From Phycisphaerales bacterium UBA7800 (GTDB lineage: Bacteria; Planctomycetota; Phycisphaerae; Phycisphaerales; Phycisphaeraceae): a DNA stretch of 44,942 bases. The stretch lies in assembly GCA_002480565.1 (NCBI GenBank), contig DLCK01000018.1:44358-89299 (forward strand), written 5' to 3'. Numbering within the stretch: the stretch's first letter is position 1; every line of letters starts with the position of its first letter. Under the pieces are notes generated by a model. It saw only the letters and a list, made by a program, of their open reading frames with translations, ran no database searches and was not told where the DNA came from. Positions 23,906 to 35,000 of the stretch are shown here, piece after piece. Both the position numbers and the translations under genes were made by a program.

Positions 23906-26900
23906 ATGGGCGAAGTGTTCTTTTTTCTGTTCATTGCAGCAATGATCGTCATGGTCGTTGGGCATGGGATGTGGGTCGTAGTCGCAGCGATTTTTCGAGG
24001 TAGTAAACCCAAGGAAAATCAAAACCAATTCGATCCTACGTTATCCGATGATCGTGCAGCGACCGCGCGTTATGCGCGTCATTTACGTGACCGACAACTC
24101 ATCGATTCGGACATGCATACCCAAATCATGAATGCCATCGCAGAAGATGTCCATCTACGTGATGCAGTGACGCCAGAACCAATCATCAGTCGGGCTGAGG
24201 ATTCACCATCACCTGACACGCCCCGCGCATCAACTCCCCCCATCTCTCAACAGCAAACAGATGAGAAGTCGCCTGTTCCTACAACATCAATTTCACAAGA
24301 GTCAATGGGAAGAGAATCGTCGACTCCGAATGATGTGCAGCCACAAGAGACTGTTCTCAAAACACTGGCCATGCAAATGGCACAAAAGCATCACGATTCC
24401 TCCACTGCAACACCAAATGAGACGGATGAAGATTCAAATACCTTGGACAACCTCCAGGAAATCGACCCGATTGAAATACCTGTTGTAACCACAGCCAAAC
24501 CTGTCGAGCCACCAACACCCAAGCGTCCTATCCGGCAGGTGCTTGCCACCTTTATGGCACAGAAAAATATCCGCTGGGGTGAACTCATCGGCGGCTTGCT
24601 TATTGTCTGCTGTTCTGCTGCGTTGGTCGTGAGTCTGTGGTCGCAAATTCAGGCGATCCCCATTCTCAAGTTCATGATCTTCACCGGCATGACGGCTGCA
24701 CTCTTTGGTGGAGGACTGTTTGTACAACATCGTTGGAATGTCCCAACCACCGGCCGGGCGGTATTGAGCATTGCGACACTGCTTGTGCCGCTAAACTTCC
24801 TTGCCTTTGCTGCGTTCACCATCAATGCAAAGAGCATTGGATTCTGGACGATCAGTATTGAAGCCGGCACAGCGATTCTCTTTGCATACCTAACATGGCT
24901 GGCAGCCAAAGTAGTCCTGCCCCAAGCCCCCAGGCTCATGGCAACGGGTTACGTGACTACTGCTGCAACTTGCCTGGCCATGCAGTTTGTCCCGCTCCAA
25001 GGCCCACGAACTCTACTTGTAGCAGTCGCAATCCCCATGAGTCTATACTTGATCACAATGCTGCTGACTTGTCGACGGCTTCTCTTTGCACCAGTTGATC
25101 TTGCAAATGATTCAGATGGTAAACAAGATTGGAACTTAACTGCCAAAAGCCTGTATTTCATGCAGTTTTTCATGGCTTTTGCGTGTCTTGCCCCCTTTGG
25201 ATTGGCGATTCATCTCACTGGTACATACCGCGATGCGCTGCAGTGTACCGCCCCACTGATCGCGCTGTTTGCCAGCCCTGCGATGCTTGTCAGTTACCTG
25301 CTGTGGCAACGGGATGAGATTCAACTCACCGCGCCGATTCGAACACTCAGTGCGACGATCAGTCTGGTTGCCCTGGTTTTGGGTGGGTTGGCATTGGGAT
25401 TGGCATGGCCGGTTCCAGTGTATTTGTTGCCGACACTATTGGTCAACGCAATGACCATGTGGGCCGTCAGTCGATCCGCACGACGTTGGCAGATCAAGCG
25501 AAGCTGGCTTACACGTGTGGGTTTGGTCTGGCTGTCGTTGGCATGGATTGTGTTGGTTGGATTACTGGCTGGTCGGATCGACTGGGCAATGACTGATCCA
25601 CGACTGTTAATCCAAAGCCTGTTGTCAATCCTCTCTGCCAAAGCTTTGATCCTACCAGTGGTGTTATGTGCTTTACTATCTCAATGGAGTCTATATCGCA
25701 AAGACATTCGTGCAGCGCATGGCTATTGGATCACTTGCGGACTCATGGGGCTGGTGAGTGTCACGCTATTGACCGTCAAAGGCTTTGGTCTTGAAGCCGA
25801 CAGCGGGCAAATTACATGGGTTTATGTGTTGTATGCGGTGATTGCATTATTGGCTGCGTGGCGACTGCGCAACCCATTACCCACATGGTGCAGTTGTGTC
25901 ATGATGCAACTAGCCCTGTTCGAACAATTGATATTTGTTAGACCGTTTGAAACATTCATTTGGCCCACAGCAATCCTCATCAGTGCCAGTCTCTTTGGAG
26001 TGGGTGTTTTATTGACAGGCTTATTAACGGGCAAATCTCGCCGGTCCATGATCCAAAGAATATACAGTCAACCATGGTTCATATGCAGTATCAGCCTGTC
26101 GATCATCGCAGTGATCTTGATGAGCATGAGACTTTCCGAACAACTGCTCAATGCCTATTACCTGCGTTTGTATTGGGTGACAGCGATCTGGTTGATCCTT
26201 TCAATTCTGACTCGTTCACGCTGGTTATTTGCCATGGGGCAACTTGCAATGCTTGGCGGACTGCTGGTGATGCAACACAATCAGTTAATCAAACAGCTTG
26301 ATTGGGATCAACTGCCAAACCTGTTGAGCATGCCAAGCTATTGGCAAAGACAGACTCTGATGATCGCAGGCATGAGTCTGTTCTGGCTGCTCTATCGCTT
26401 GACACTGGACAAGCTGACGCAACGGGCCAATGGCACAAGCAAACTCGAACGCTTGGCATCAATTGTGAATCTGCCGAACGTGACAATGGACATGGTACTT
26501 TCATGGATCGCAATGGCGAGTTGCATAGTTTTTGCCCTGTGGAGTGTGGGAATCCATATCGCAATAGAACTTGGCATCGACCAGCGATCCGCAGATGTGA
26601 TTGGATCACAAATTTCCCGTAGTCAGCATGCAGCAGGCTGGGCAACTTGGATACTGCTTGGTATTGTCAGCATCATTTTTGGTATCCGCCAAATACTGGC
26701 AAAGAACAAGGCGGTGATCGGCGCCTTGGCGATATGCTGGTTATGTGCAACAGCGTTGATCGCTGCACAATTTGCTCAAATGCTATGCGTAGTCAATGCA
26801 TGGCGTTGGCTACTTGGAGTAACAGGCGCAGCGTATGTGACAGGATTGATTATCACAGGCAAACACCGATCTGCAATCGCATCAGAGTCACTGAATGAGA

Positions 26901-29900
26901 ATGCCAATTCATACTTGAAACAGTTGGGATTTTATCTTTTTGCACTACCGCTATTGGTTCTAACCGCTGCTTGCGCGATAGCCATGGTACTGGTTAATCC
27001 TTCCATAGAAGTGTTCTTCACAGATGCTTTCCGAGAGACAACATATCCACAACTTTTCTTGCATCTGCAGATGTATGGCCCGGTGGCTCTACTTCTTGGA
27101 TGCCTCTTTGCATTGGGCTTTTCGAAGCGTGACAGGGATTATGCCAATGCAGTTGCAGTATTAATCAGCATTACCGCTATCGGAATCGAGTCCTGTATTT
27201 TCCATTTTGGGGGGCTGCGTTTATCCGCGGGACTCATCTTTGCACTGGTGCAAATTCACGCATTGGTCGGTGCAGGTGCAGCACTGATCTGGGATCAGTT
27301 GCGACGCTTCAAATCCGTGGAACTGTCATCACTGGGATATCCCCAATGGCCTCTACTGCTAAGCCGAATCTCGATAAGCATCATGTTGGCTATTGCGTGT
27401 CTTGCAGTATTGGCTGAACCGGGAAACGCTCCAACATCAATGCAACATGCGGGAAGTCTATGGAGTTTTGCTGCATTCATATTGGTGGAGTTGGCGATCC
27501 TGCGTAACTCTGAAAAACGACCACGACTCACCCAACCCATCAGTTTGTGGATGATGATGGGCGTGATCCTCATAGCTCTTGCATGCGCCCCGCTGGACAC
27601 CGGCATGTGGCAGTGCTTTCATATCATCTCGACAGGTTGGCTCGTCGTTGGCGTTGCCCTGCTCTTAACGCTCGGACGCTACACACACCAGCTTGCAGAG
27701 TCCGGCTGGTCACAAACATTTGACACGATCGTTGCAGGACAAAACGCAGACGTAGCGACCATTGAACATGATCTAAGCTGCACGAATTGCAACTACAATC
27801 TTCGCGGACTTGATCGTTCAGGAACGTGCCCTGAATGTGGGGAGTCGATTAGTGAAGCGATCAAACAGGCTACCGAAAAACTCTCCGTCCAATGGACAGC
27901 CCGCATTCTCAAAGCAAGAACAACAGCCACGCAATCCATACTCGGTTGTGTGATACTGGCAATGGTTTTTGCACTGCGATCCAGTTTGGATGATCCGTTT
28001 AATCCATGGTGGTCGATGGGGATGCTACTTGGTGTTGCTGCGATGAGCATGGCATTGGGGGCTTGGGCGCCACGACGTGCCTATGCGTATCTGGGAGTCT
28101 TGGCGGTGAGCTTGGGGACCACCATTGGATACGCGAAATTGTATTGGGACTCAGCAGGACTCAGTGAATTTGAAAACATCATCCAAACCGTCCATCTGAA
28201 TATGATCACTGTGATTCTAAGTGCCTTCGCATGGCAATGGGTCGAACGCCGATTTCTTCGTACTCGTCTCTCTGCATCGCCGGGCGTTCTCCCGCAGTTA
28301 CATCACTTGGTTGTGATAGCTTCAACCATTCTGCTTGCTGGACTAGCAGGCATGCAACTATTCAACATGGCATCAGGAATCACTGAGCCGCCATACATCC
28401 CAATCAACGGCGTCGCGACTACTGGTTGGATTGCATTGGTAATGGCCACTCTGTTGACACTGGCCTGTATTCGTGAATCAATTGGCAAGCATGTCCTGGC
28501 CTTGTTATATGTCATCGGACTTACTGCATTGTGCCAACTGCTCACCCAATCCCCCATTGCCCCGCAAAGTCTGGGCATGGTACTGGCGTTGGGGTTGGCA
28601 GGTTATGCTTCTCTGATGAGTGTCATCCTGAGGCAGATTCAACATCATCCCAAGTTACAAGGCATCTGCGACGACAACGCATTTGTACCGTACACCAATA
28701 TCGCCTTGTCGATGCTGTCGGTGTTCTTAAGTTTCATAGTCTCCGTGCAACATCCAATCATTATGCAACGTGCAGTAATCTGTCTTGCACCCGTCATTGC
28801 CGCGATAGGACTGCTTGTCTTACAGCGTGACACCCGATGGCAAAACCTGCGTGGGTTGATCCTTGCCCAATTGTTCTGTTTCCCATTACTGGTTAGTTGG
28901 ATCTACATCACGCCCGACGGGAGTTTTGTATGGCCTAGTCGGATCATCGGCTACATCCAGGCGTTTGCGTTTATCACGTTGGTGATGGGGATTTTTGTCA
29001 GTCGCATGCCCAATGGTGATTGTGATGTACCTGATCCACTTTCCTGGCAGTCCGTCACCCGTCGATGCATGTCCGTTGTCAGCTTCCTTGGATTGTTGGC
29101 TATTGGTGTCGTGGGGTTTGGACAGGTTCAGAGTTTAGTCCAGCATCAAACCTTGCCGTTGACCATGCCGATGATTATTGGATTGATTGTTGCTTACGCA
29201 CTGCTGATCGTTCTGTGTCTGCTCTTTGCTTTGCGTGATCGTTTTGATGTGCTGCGGATTCCTGACGCTCATAAGGGAGCATATGTCTACATCGCCCAAC
29301 TCCTCGGCGGGGTGTTGGCGTTGCATATTCGCACGACCATGCCCTGGTTGTTCCACGGGTTAGTGACACCGTTCTGGCCACTGGTGGTATTGGGGATTGC
29401 AGTTGGCGGCATTGCCATTGGTGAGATGTGTACCCGCAGGAATTTGTTTGTGATAGGTAAACCGTTCACTCAAACCGGGACATGGTTGCCACTCGTTGCG
29501 TGTTTTGACCTTATTGCACATGTATCACGAATTCACTTCTCATTGGTACTGCTTGCGGTGGGTGCGATATACGCAGTGCTGTCCGTGATGAGACGTTCAA
29601 TGTTACTGGGAATGATTGCGACCTTCGCGCTTAATGGCAGTCTCTGGTACTTGCTGCATCACACCCAGGGACTTGGTATCACTGAGCATCCACAGCTATG
29701 GATTATCCCGCTTGCCATTGCGGTTCTTGCTGCGGGTTATCTCAATCGTCAACAACTCACAACTGAGCAAAGTCGCATCATTCACTATGGCTGTCTACTT
29801 GCGATTTATCTTTCATCCACACTGGACATCTTCCTCATCGGTGTCGCGCAGGCACCGTGGTTGCCGTTGGTTTTAGCGGGTTTATCCATCATTGGTATTT

Positions 29901-30133
29901 TCATCGGCCTTGCCCGGCACATCCGCTCGTACATGTTCCTGGGTACCGGATTTCTGTGTTTGTCACTACTGACCATGATCTGGCATGCCGCAACGAACAT
30001 GGGCTGGACATGGATATGGTATGTCGCGGGCATCGCCCTGGGCATCGGCATCATCACCGTCTTTGCGATGTTCGAGAAAAAGAAAAACGAGATGGCGAAA
30101 GTGATTGATGAAGTAAAAGACTGGACCAGTTGA
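23906..30133 (+). CDS. Giant polytopic membrane protein (2075 residues) with internal zinc ribbon
   Basis: Residues 1-22 are a membrane helix. Residues about 30-205 form a Ser/Thr/Pro/Glu-rich, probably disordered segment containing charged helices. From about 210 to 2045 the chain is almost wholly hydrophobic, with several dozen predicted helices. A lone soluble island near 1292-1314 carries C-x-x-C-x-Y-N-L-R-G-L and C-P-E-C-G, a four-cysteine zinc ribbon. The first membrane stretch (R-W-G-E-L-I-G-G-L-L-I-V) recalls large DUF2157/DUF2339-like bacterial membrane proteins, but this is weak. No catalytic motif was seen. The gene has a normal ATG start; the polysaccharide deacetylase begins 45 bp downstream and may be co-transcribed. 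The function is unknown. Confidence 0.82.
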   Translation: MGEVFFFLFIAAMIVMVVGHGMWVVVAAIFRGSKPKENQNQFDPTLSDDRAATARYARHLRDRQLIDSDMHTQIMNAIAEDVHLRDAVTPEPIISRAEDSPSPDTPRASTPPISQQQTDEKSPVPTTSISQESMGRESSTPNDVQPQETVLKTLAMQMAQKHHDSSTATPNETDEDSNTLDNLQEIDPIEIPVVTTAKPVEPPTPKRPIRQVLATFMAQKNIRWGELIGGLLIVCCSAALVVSLWSQIQAIPILKFMIFTGMTAALFGGGLFVQHRWNVPTTGRAVLSIATLLVPLNFLAFAAFTINAKSIGFWTISIEAGTAILFAYLTWLAAKVVLPQAPRLMATGYVTTAATCLAMQFVPLQGPRTLLVAVAIPMSLYLITMLLTCRRLLFAPVDLANDSDGKQDWNLTAKSLYFMQFFMAFACLAPFGLAIHLTGTYRDALQCTAPLIALFASPAMLVSYLLWQRDEIQLTAPIRTLSATISLVALVLGGLALGLAWPVPVYLLPTLLVNAMTMWAVSRSARRWQIKRSWLTRVGLVWLSLAWIVLVGLLAGRIDWAMTDPRLLIQSLLSILSAKALILPVVLCALLSQWSLYRKDIRAAHGYWITCGLMGLVSVTLLTVKGFGLEADSGQITWVYVLYAVIALLAAWRLRNPLPTWCSCVMMQLALFEQLIFVRPFETFIWPTAILISASLFGVGVLLTGLLTGKSRRSMIQRIYSQPWFICSISLSIIAVILMSMRLSEQLLNAYYLRLYWVTAIWLILSILTRSRWLFAMGQLAMLGGLLVMQHNQLIKQLDWDQLPNLLSMPSYWQRQTLMIAGMSLFWLLYRLTLDKLTQRANGTSKLERLASIVNLPNVTMDMVLSWIAMASCIVFALWSVGIHIAIELGIDQRSADVIGSQISRSQHAAGWATWILLGIVSIIFGIRQILAKNKAVIGALAICWLCATALIAAQFAQMLCVVNAWRWLLGVTGAAYVTGLIITGKHRSAIASESLNENANSYLKQLGFYLFALPLLVLTAACAIAMVLVNPSIEVFFTDAFRETTYPQLFLHLQMYGPVALLLGCLFALGFSKRDRDYANAVAVLISITAIGIESCIFHFGGLRLSAGLIFALVQIHALVGAGAALIWDQLRRFKSVELSSLGYPQWPLLLSRISISIMLAIACLAVLAEPGNAPTSMQHAGSLWSFAAFILVELAILRNSEKRPRLTQPISLWMMMGVILIALACAPLDTGMWQCFHIISTGWLVVGVALLLTLGRYTHQLAESGWSQTFDTIVAGQNADVATIEHDLSCTNCNYNLRGLDRSGTCPECGESISEAIKQATEKLSVQWTARILKARTTATQSILGCVILAMVFALRSSLDDPFNPWWSMGMLLGVAAMSMALGAWAPRRAYAYLGVLAVSLGTTIGYAKLYWDSAGLSEFENIIQTVHLNMITVILSAFAWQWVERRFLRTRLSASPGVLPQLHHLVVIASTILLAGLAGMQLFNMASGITEPPYIPINGVATTGWIALVMATLLTLACIRESIGKHVLALLYVIGLTALCQLLTQSPIAPQSLGMVLALGLAGYASLMSVILRQIQHHPKLQGICDDNAFVPYTNIALSMLSVFLSFIVSVQHPIIMQRAVICLAPVIAAIGLLVLQRDTRWQNLRGLILAQLFCFPLLVSWIYITPDGSFVWPSRIIGYIQAFAFITLVMGIFVSRMPNGDCDVPDPLSWQSVTRRCMSVVSFLGLLAIGVVGFGQVQSLVQHQTLPLTMPMIIGLIVAYALLIVLCLLFALRDRFDVLRIPDAHKGAYVYIAQLLGGVLALHIRTTMPWLFHGLVTPFWPLVVLGIAVGGIAIGEMCTRRNLFVIGKPFTQTGTWLPLVACFDLIAHVSRIHFSLVLLAVGAIYAVLSVMRRSMLLGMIATFALNGSLWYLLHHTQGLGITEHPQLWIIPLAIAVLAAGYLNRQQLTTEQSRIIHYGCLLAIYLSSTLDIFLIGVAQAPWLPLVLAGLSIIGIFIGLARHIRSYMFLGTGFLCLSLLTMIWHAATNMGWTWIWYVAGIALGIGIITVFAMFEKKKNEMAKVIDEVKDWTS

Positions 30134-30178
30134 TACTATAAATACCTGCTGCTTGGTCATTCATTTAGGAGACCGACA

Positions 30179-30970
30179 TTGAATTTACCCTTCACTTGGC
30201 CCAACAACTGCCAAGCCGCAGTTAGCTTGTCTTATGATGATGGCTTAATCGTCCATCGTGATTATGTTGCACCATTGCTCCAACAATTAGGATTGCGCGC
30301 GACGTTTTATGTCAACCTGCTAGCCAGTGGTGTGACGAGAGATTACGGTGTCACAGACATTGTCACATCACCTGGCTTATGGCGTGAACTTGCCCAAACA
30401 GGCCATGAACTGGGTAATCACTCGGCCTTTCATCCCTGTCGCATTTCCGAGCCTGAAAAATTTGCATGGTTGGACCCTGCATTTGATCTCCGTGACTACA
30501 CCCCCAGTCGCTGGTGGGCAGAGATGCGTCTGGCTAACTTCACATTACAACTCCTTGACGGAAAAACCAATCGGACTTTTGGAAACACCTGCTGCAATAC
30601 CACACTCGGACATGGCGACAGTGAAATGTCACTTGAACCCTTAATTGAAAAACTCTTTGTTGCAGCACGCGGCCCGATGAACAACACAATCGTTAATCCG
30701 CGACGAGTCAACCTCAATGCATTAGGACATTTCACTGCCGATGGATGTACCTGTGAATCCTTGCAAAATCACGTCCGTCAAGCCATCGCAGAAGGTGGCT
30801 GGATCATCTTCATGATTCATGGTGTCGGAACTGGGCCAGACAGCCATCGTCTGCACATCGATCAGGATGAGCACGAAAAATTTCTGACATGGCTTGCCGA
30901 TCAAACCAATCAACTCTGGACTGCACCACTGGTCGATGTCGCTCAACATGTCCGAGCTGCCGAGCAATAG
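30179..30970 (+). CDS. Polysaccharide deacetylase (NodB-domain)
   Basis: A 263-residue NodB-fold, carbohydrate-esterase-4-like protein. Motifs are S-Y-D-D-G near residue 17 (catalytic base and metal Asp), G-N-H-S-A-F-H-P near 77 (zinc histidines), and I-H-G-V-G near 220. Such enzymes remove N- or O-acetyl groups from chitin-like, peptidoglycan or exopolysaccharide chains. No signal peptide is visible, which is unusual for an enzyme acting on wall polymers and may point to a cytoplasmic small substrate. The TTG start is supported by AGGAG eight bases upstream. Confidence 0.88.
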   Translation: MNLPFTWPNNCQAAVSLSYDDGLIVHRDYVAPLLQQLGLRATFYVNLLASGVTRDYGVTDIVTSPGLWRELAQTGHELGNHSAFHPCRISEPEKFAWLDPAFDLRDYTPSRWWAEMRLANFTLQLLDGKTNRTFGNTCCNTTLGHGDSEMSLEPLIEKLFVAARGPMNNTIVNPRRVNLNALGHFTADGCTCESLQNHVRQAIAEGGWIIFMIHGVGTGPDSHRLHIDQDEHEKFLTWLADQTNQLWTAPLVDVAQHVRAAEQ

Positions 30971-31072
30971 AGCATCAAGCAGATAAGTGTAACGACTGGC
31001 ACTCCGCGTCAACGGCAAGCTCGCGATTGATGTCCGTGCAGTTCAACAGCCACGGGGATCGCTCTGAAAGCA

Positions 31073-31161
31073 GGTATCATCTCCGTCTTCTCGCCCTGCT
31101 TAAGAATAAGAAAAACGAGATGGGCTAGGTGATTGATGAAGTGAAGGTTTGGGAGAGTTGA
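31073..31161 (+). pseudogene. Decayed copy of the 3' end of the giant membrane-protein gene
   Basis: In the frame ending at 31161 this reads K-N-K-K-N-E-M-G-stop-V-I-D-E-V-K-V-W-E-S-stop, against E-K-K-K-N-E-M-A-K-V-I-D-E-V-K-D-W-T-S at the end of the giant protein (nt 30077-30133). Upstream of this, G-I-I-S-V-F also matches G-I-I-T-V-F in another frame. One in-frame stop and at least one frameshift break it. It lies about 1 kb downstream of the intact gene, past the deacetylase. Confidence 0.8.
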
Positions 31162-31186
31162 TTGGCCAACCCAAAGCCAAACATGC

Positions 31187-31699
31187 TCAATCTTCTTCCA
31201 TTTTGTTTTCAGCAATGAATATCAAACCGTGTTCAATGAGAAAATCACGTAGTTCGTAAAATACGACTGCTTTATCTTTGGGATGTATCAGATACGCAAA
31301 ATTTATACGTCCAGGAAATATTTTTCCACCATACAAAAAATTCAGTGAATACGCTGACTCATCATCATATAACTCAAGTGTCAGTGCACGAAATTGATCA
31401 CGTGGAATAATCTTCTTGCTTTTGGGTAATATTTTCGCCCCAATCAAAATCAGAGACTCTTCGGTGACTTGAACGATCTGCTTTCTTTTGGATGTAAGGA
31501 ATATATAAGGGATGCCAAACAAACCAGCCCATCCAAAGATTAACCATACAAAGAAAAAGGGATGACGCGAAACAATCGCAAGCATGGTTACAAACAATGC
31601 TGCTGGTGCCCAAATAATCCAAAATACAATCAGGCAGCCAGACAGACCTTTGTCGACCTTGTATTGATACGGATCAATAACGTATTGATTTGCAACCAA
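31187..31699 (-). CDS. Small membrane protein with a PH-like tail, function unknown
   Basis: A 170-residue protein with two hydrophobic helices (about 21-43 and 48-68), then a roughly 100-residue beta-rich soluble tail that may be a bacterial PH-like domain; the comparison is by pattern only. Codon usage and helix boundaries look real. The only in-frame start after an upstream stop is TTG at 31699, with GGAGG very close before it, so the exact start is uncertain. It is in the same orientation as secA, with a 104-residue membrane protein between them. Confidence 0.6.
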   Translation of the reverse strand: MVANQYVIDPYQYKVDKGLSGCLIVFWIIWAPAALFVTMLAIVSRHPFFFVWLIFGWAGLFGIPYIFLTSKRKQIVQVTEESLILIGAKILPKSKKIIPRDQFRALTLELYDDESAYSLNFLYGGKIFPGRINFAYLIHPKDKAVVFYELRDFLIEHGLIFIAENKMEED

Positions 31700-31719
31700 T
31701 TCCTCCCCCCATCACTTAA

Positions 31720-32034
31720 TCAATGATGCGCATCATGTCCATGATCGTCATGTTCGTCTTCAATCGGCTGGGGCTTGGCCCAACCCACTAAATGAACAAA
31801 TAATCCAGCACCGAAGAGTCCGACGGTGATGATCAGAACCAAGGGCAGAAACGGCATCCCGCCCACCGCATGATGAGTCAGTTGGGCCGCTGCGTTGGTA
31901 TTTTCACCCCCTGCTGCGTGCTCGACAGCCTCACTGCCATGGGGTGCAGCAAAGGCCATTCCTGCTGCGATCCATCCAAGACTCAATCCAATCATGATGC
32001 CGATGATGCGTTTCACGTGTGTACTCCAATTCAT
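31720..32034 (-). CDS. Small exported membrane protein with histidine-rich tail
   Basis: This 104-residue protein has a signal peptide (about 9-30, ending A-F-A-A-P), an Ala/Gly/His linker, one hydrophobic helix (about 61-84) and a C-terminus rich in His, Asp and Glu (E-D-E-H-D-D-H-G-H-D-A-H-H). The tail could bind metal ions, but no family was recognised. It starts 59 bp after the secA stop on the same strand, so it may be read from the secA transcript. Confidence 0.6.
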   Translation of the reverse strand: MNWSTHVKRIIGIMIGLSLGWIAAGMAFAAPHGSEAVEHAAGGENTNAAAQLTHHAVGGMPFLPLVLIITVGLFGAGLFVHLVGWAKPQPIEDEHDDHGHDAHH

Positions 32035-32092
32035 ATCACGGACTTATTAAACCAGTAGCGATGTCACGCTGCAACTAAACATGATCTGTCAA

Positions 32093-35000
32093 TCAGCGTT
32101 TCTTGCGTTTACGATTGCGGAAGCGTCCGCCGGCATTGGGGGATGAGTCTTCATCCTTGCCATGGGCTGCCCGGGCGCGACGTTGCTTGCGAGTGAGCAT
32201 CGCATCGTCATCTCCACGACCACCGGCTTGTTCGGCGGCGGCCATGTCTTCCTGCTGCTGAGCCGTCCCCTGTGATGCTGCTGCATAGGCTTGTCCCCCT
32301 GCTTCGGCATGCTGGGCGGACTTCTCACTGTACACGCTCTTCTGCTCAACTTCGGGAGTGAGCCTTGCACGGAAAATCAGTTCCGTCACACGATCACGCA
32401 CACTTTGCTGCATCTGGTTGTATTGGGCAGCACCTTCACGCTTGTACTCAATGCGTGGGTCTTTCTCAGCATAGCCACGAAGTCCAACGGAGTCCTTGAG
32501 TTGGTCCATCGCGTAAAGGTGATCCTTCCATGCCATGTCCAAAATCTGTAAGAGTACAAATCGCTCAAGTTCGGTAAGTTCAGTCCGCATGACACGTCGG
32601 CCTTGCGTGACAAGTTCATCACGAGCAGACTCGGCTTCCTGAAGCTGCTCCACAGTGAGCGTCTTGCCAAAGCGTTCCTTGAACCAGGTCACCAGAGTTT
32701 CGGGATTGCTATCGCGGTTGACGACTTCATCAACAGTTGTTTCCAATTTGCCTTCACGCATCCACGCAGTCGCTTCGGTGATAAGCATATTGCGAACCTG
32801 CTCGCCGGTCATCTGGATAAGATCTTCAGGCTTAATATCCATGCCATAACGGTGCTTAGCCCAATGTGCCAACTGTTGGGCGGCCCATGCACCGTCCTGC
32901 TGTGCGGTGGCAACGGTCATATCCATCGCGAAATCGACGGGGTAAGTCACTTCACGTTCCAGATAGGAGTCACGTGCCTGCTCAAAGAGCTTGTCAACAA
33001 CACCCTGCGGATTAGCAATTTCAATCTCTTCGGGTTTGACTTGAATATTGAATTTCTGACTCACCCAATCAACAAGTTGTTTCTGGGCATAGAGCTTGTC
33101 CATGTACTTAATCGCACCAGTGAGTTCGCGTTTGTCGATCTGTGTGTGGGCAGCTTCGACAAGTTGATCCTGGACTTCTTGAATATTCATCTGACGGATT
33201 TGGTTTTGCTTTAAGTCAACATGGAAGCGACTCATCGCCCACTGACTTAAGCCCCGCGTATCCCATTGCTCAGGTGGCTGATCGTTGGACATGTATTCGC
33301 CAAGCGTCACATCAATAACCTGAGCTGCTTCGGAGCGTGCGTTGCGACGGATGATTTCCTGAAGTTCATCAAAGTCATCCATGCGAAGCTTGCCCGGATC
33401 GATACTCACATCCAACGTCGTGCGACACCATTCAGCGACTTGCGTCTTGACATAGTCCTTATCCAGATACAACATCACTGCATCTGAAACAGCATCATAG
33501 ATAAAGTCGAAAATGACCTGTTCGACGGCACGTCCTTCGAGCACATCCTGACGCATGCCATAGAAATGGTTGCGTTGTAATTCCATCACTTCGTCGTATT
33601 CGACGAGGTTCTTACGAATTTCGTAGTTGCGTTCTTCGACCTTGCGTTGAGCACGTTCGACGGACTTGGTCAACCAACGGTGTTCGATGGCATCGCCTTC
33701 CTTCATGCCCAATCGTGAAAGCGCTGCGAGGGTGGTCTTGCCAGCAAACATCCGCATCAAGTCATCTTCAAGACTGATGAAGAATCGCGACGAACCTTTG
33801 TTTCCCTGACGACCGGCACGACCACGAAGCTGATTGTCGATACGACGTGATTCGTGACGCTCGGTGCCGATGATATGCAGACCGCCCATATCCTCGGTAT
33901 CGGTGAACATGCGTAAGCGATGTAACAGGAAGCTTGGCAGTTGATCCAACACATGAAGCAATTCATCATCGCTCATATCACTGACACGGTTTTCATCATG
34001 CCATGCAGGTGTGAGGAAAAACTTGTAAACCAGTAGTTTTTCCCACCATTTCATCTCCGGCCACTGGACGCGCCAGCCATTTTCCTTGACCCATTTAATG
34101 AGCAATTTACGCTTGACCTGTTCGTCAGAAAGATCACTTAAATCAGCAGGTTTAAGCCCCAGCAGTCGGCCGGCGAGGTGTCGGTAGACATTGCCAATCA
34201 ACTCCTGATCGGTCATGTCCGTATTGGCGTCACGCCCGATGAGGTCGCGTTGTTGCCAATGATGGATTTGCTGTTCACGAGAGATAGGTCGCAGACGGAT
34301 GTCGGTACCACGGCCAGCCATGTTGGTAGCGATCATCACTGCCCCCAATGATCCGGCATCTTCGACGATATTGGCTTCACGTTCGTGTTGCTTGGCGTTG
34401 AGCACTTCATGTTTGATCCCATGCTTTTTGGCAAGTAACTGCGAAAGCATTTCGCTTGCTTCAACACTGGTCGTACCCACAAGGACGGGGCGGCCCACGT
34501 CGTGCTGGAGCTTGATTTCATCCATAATGGCATACCACTTGTCCTTGGCAGACAGGTAGATAATGTCATTGTTATCTTCACGAATCACAGGCTTATTGGT
34601 CGGGACGCAGACCACGTCCATGTTGTAGACTTCCAGAAACTCGGTCGCTTCGGTCACAGCGGTACCGGTCATCCCTGCGATACGCTTGTAGAGTTTGAAG
34701 AAGTTCTGGATCGTCACTGTTGCAAGAGTCTGGGTCTCTTCTTTGATCTTGACACGTTCTTTGGATTCCACAGCTTGATGCAGTCCGTCGGACCACTGAC
34801 GACCGATCATCAGTCGGCCGGTGAATTCATCGACGATGACAACTTCGCCACCTTGAACCACGTAATCCTTATCCTTGGTGTAAACCACATGAGCCCGCAG
34901 CGCGTTTTCCAAAAGGTGCGGCACGTCCATGTTATTACCGACATAGAACGAACCGATATTGGCAACTTTCTGAGCTTCAGCAATACCATCATGCGTCAGA

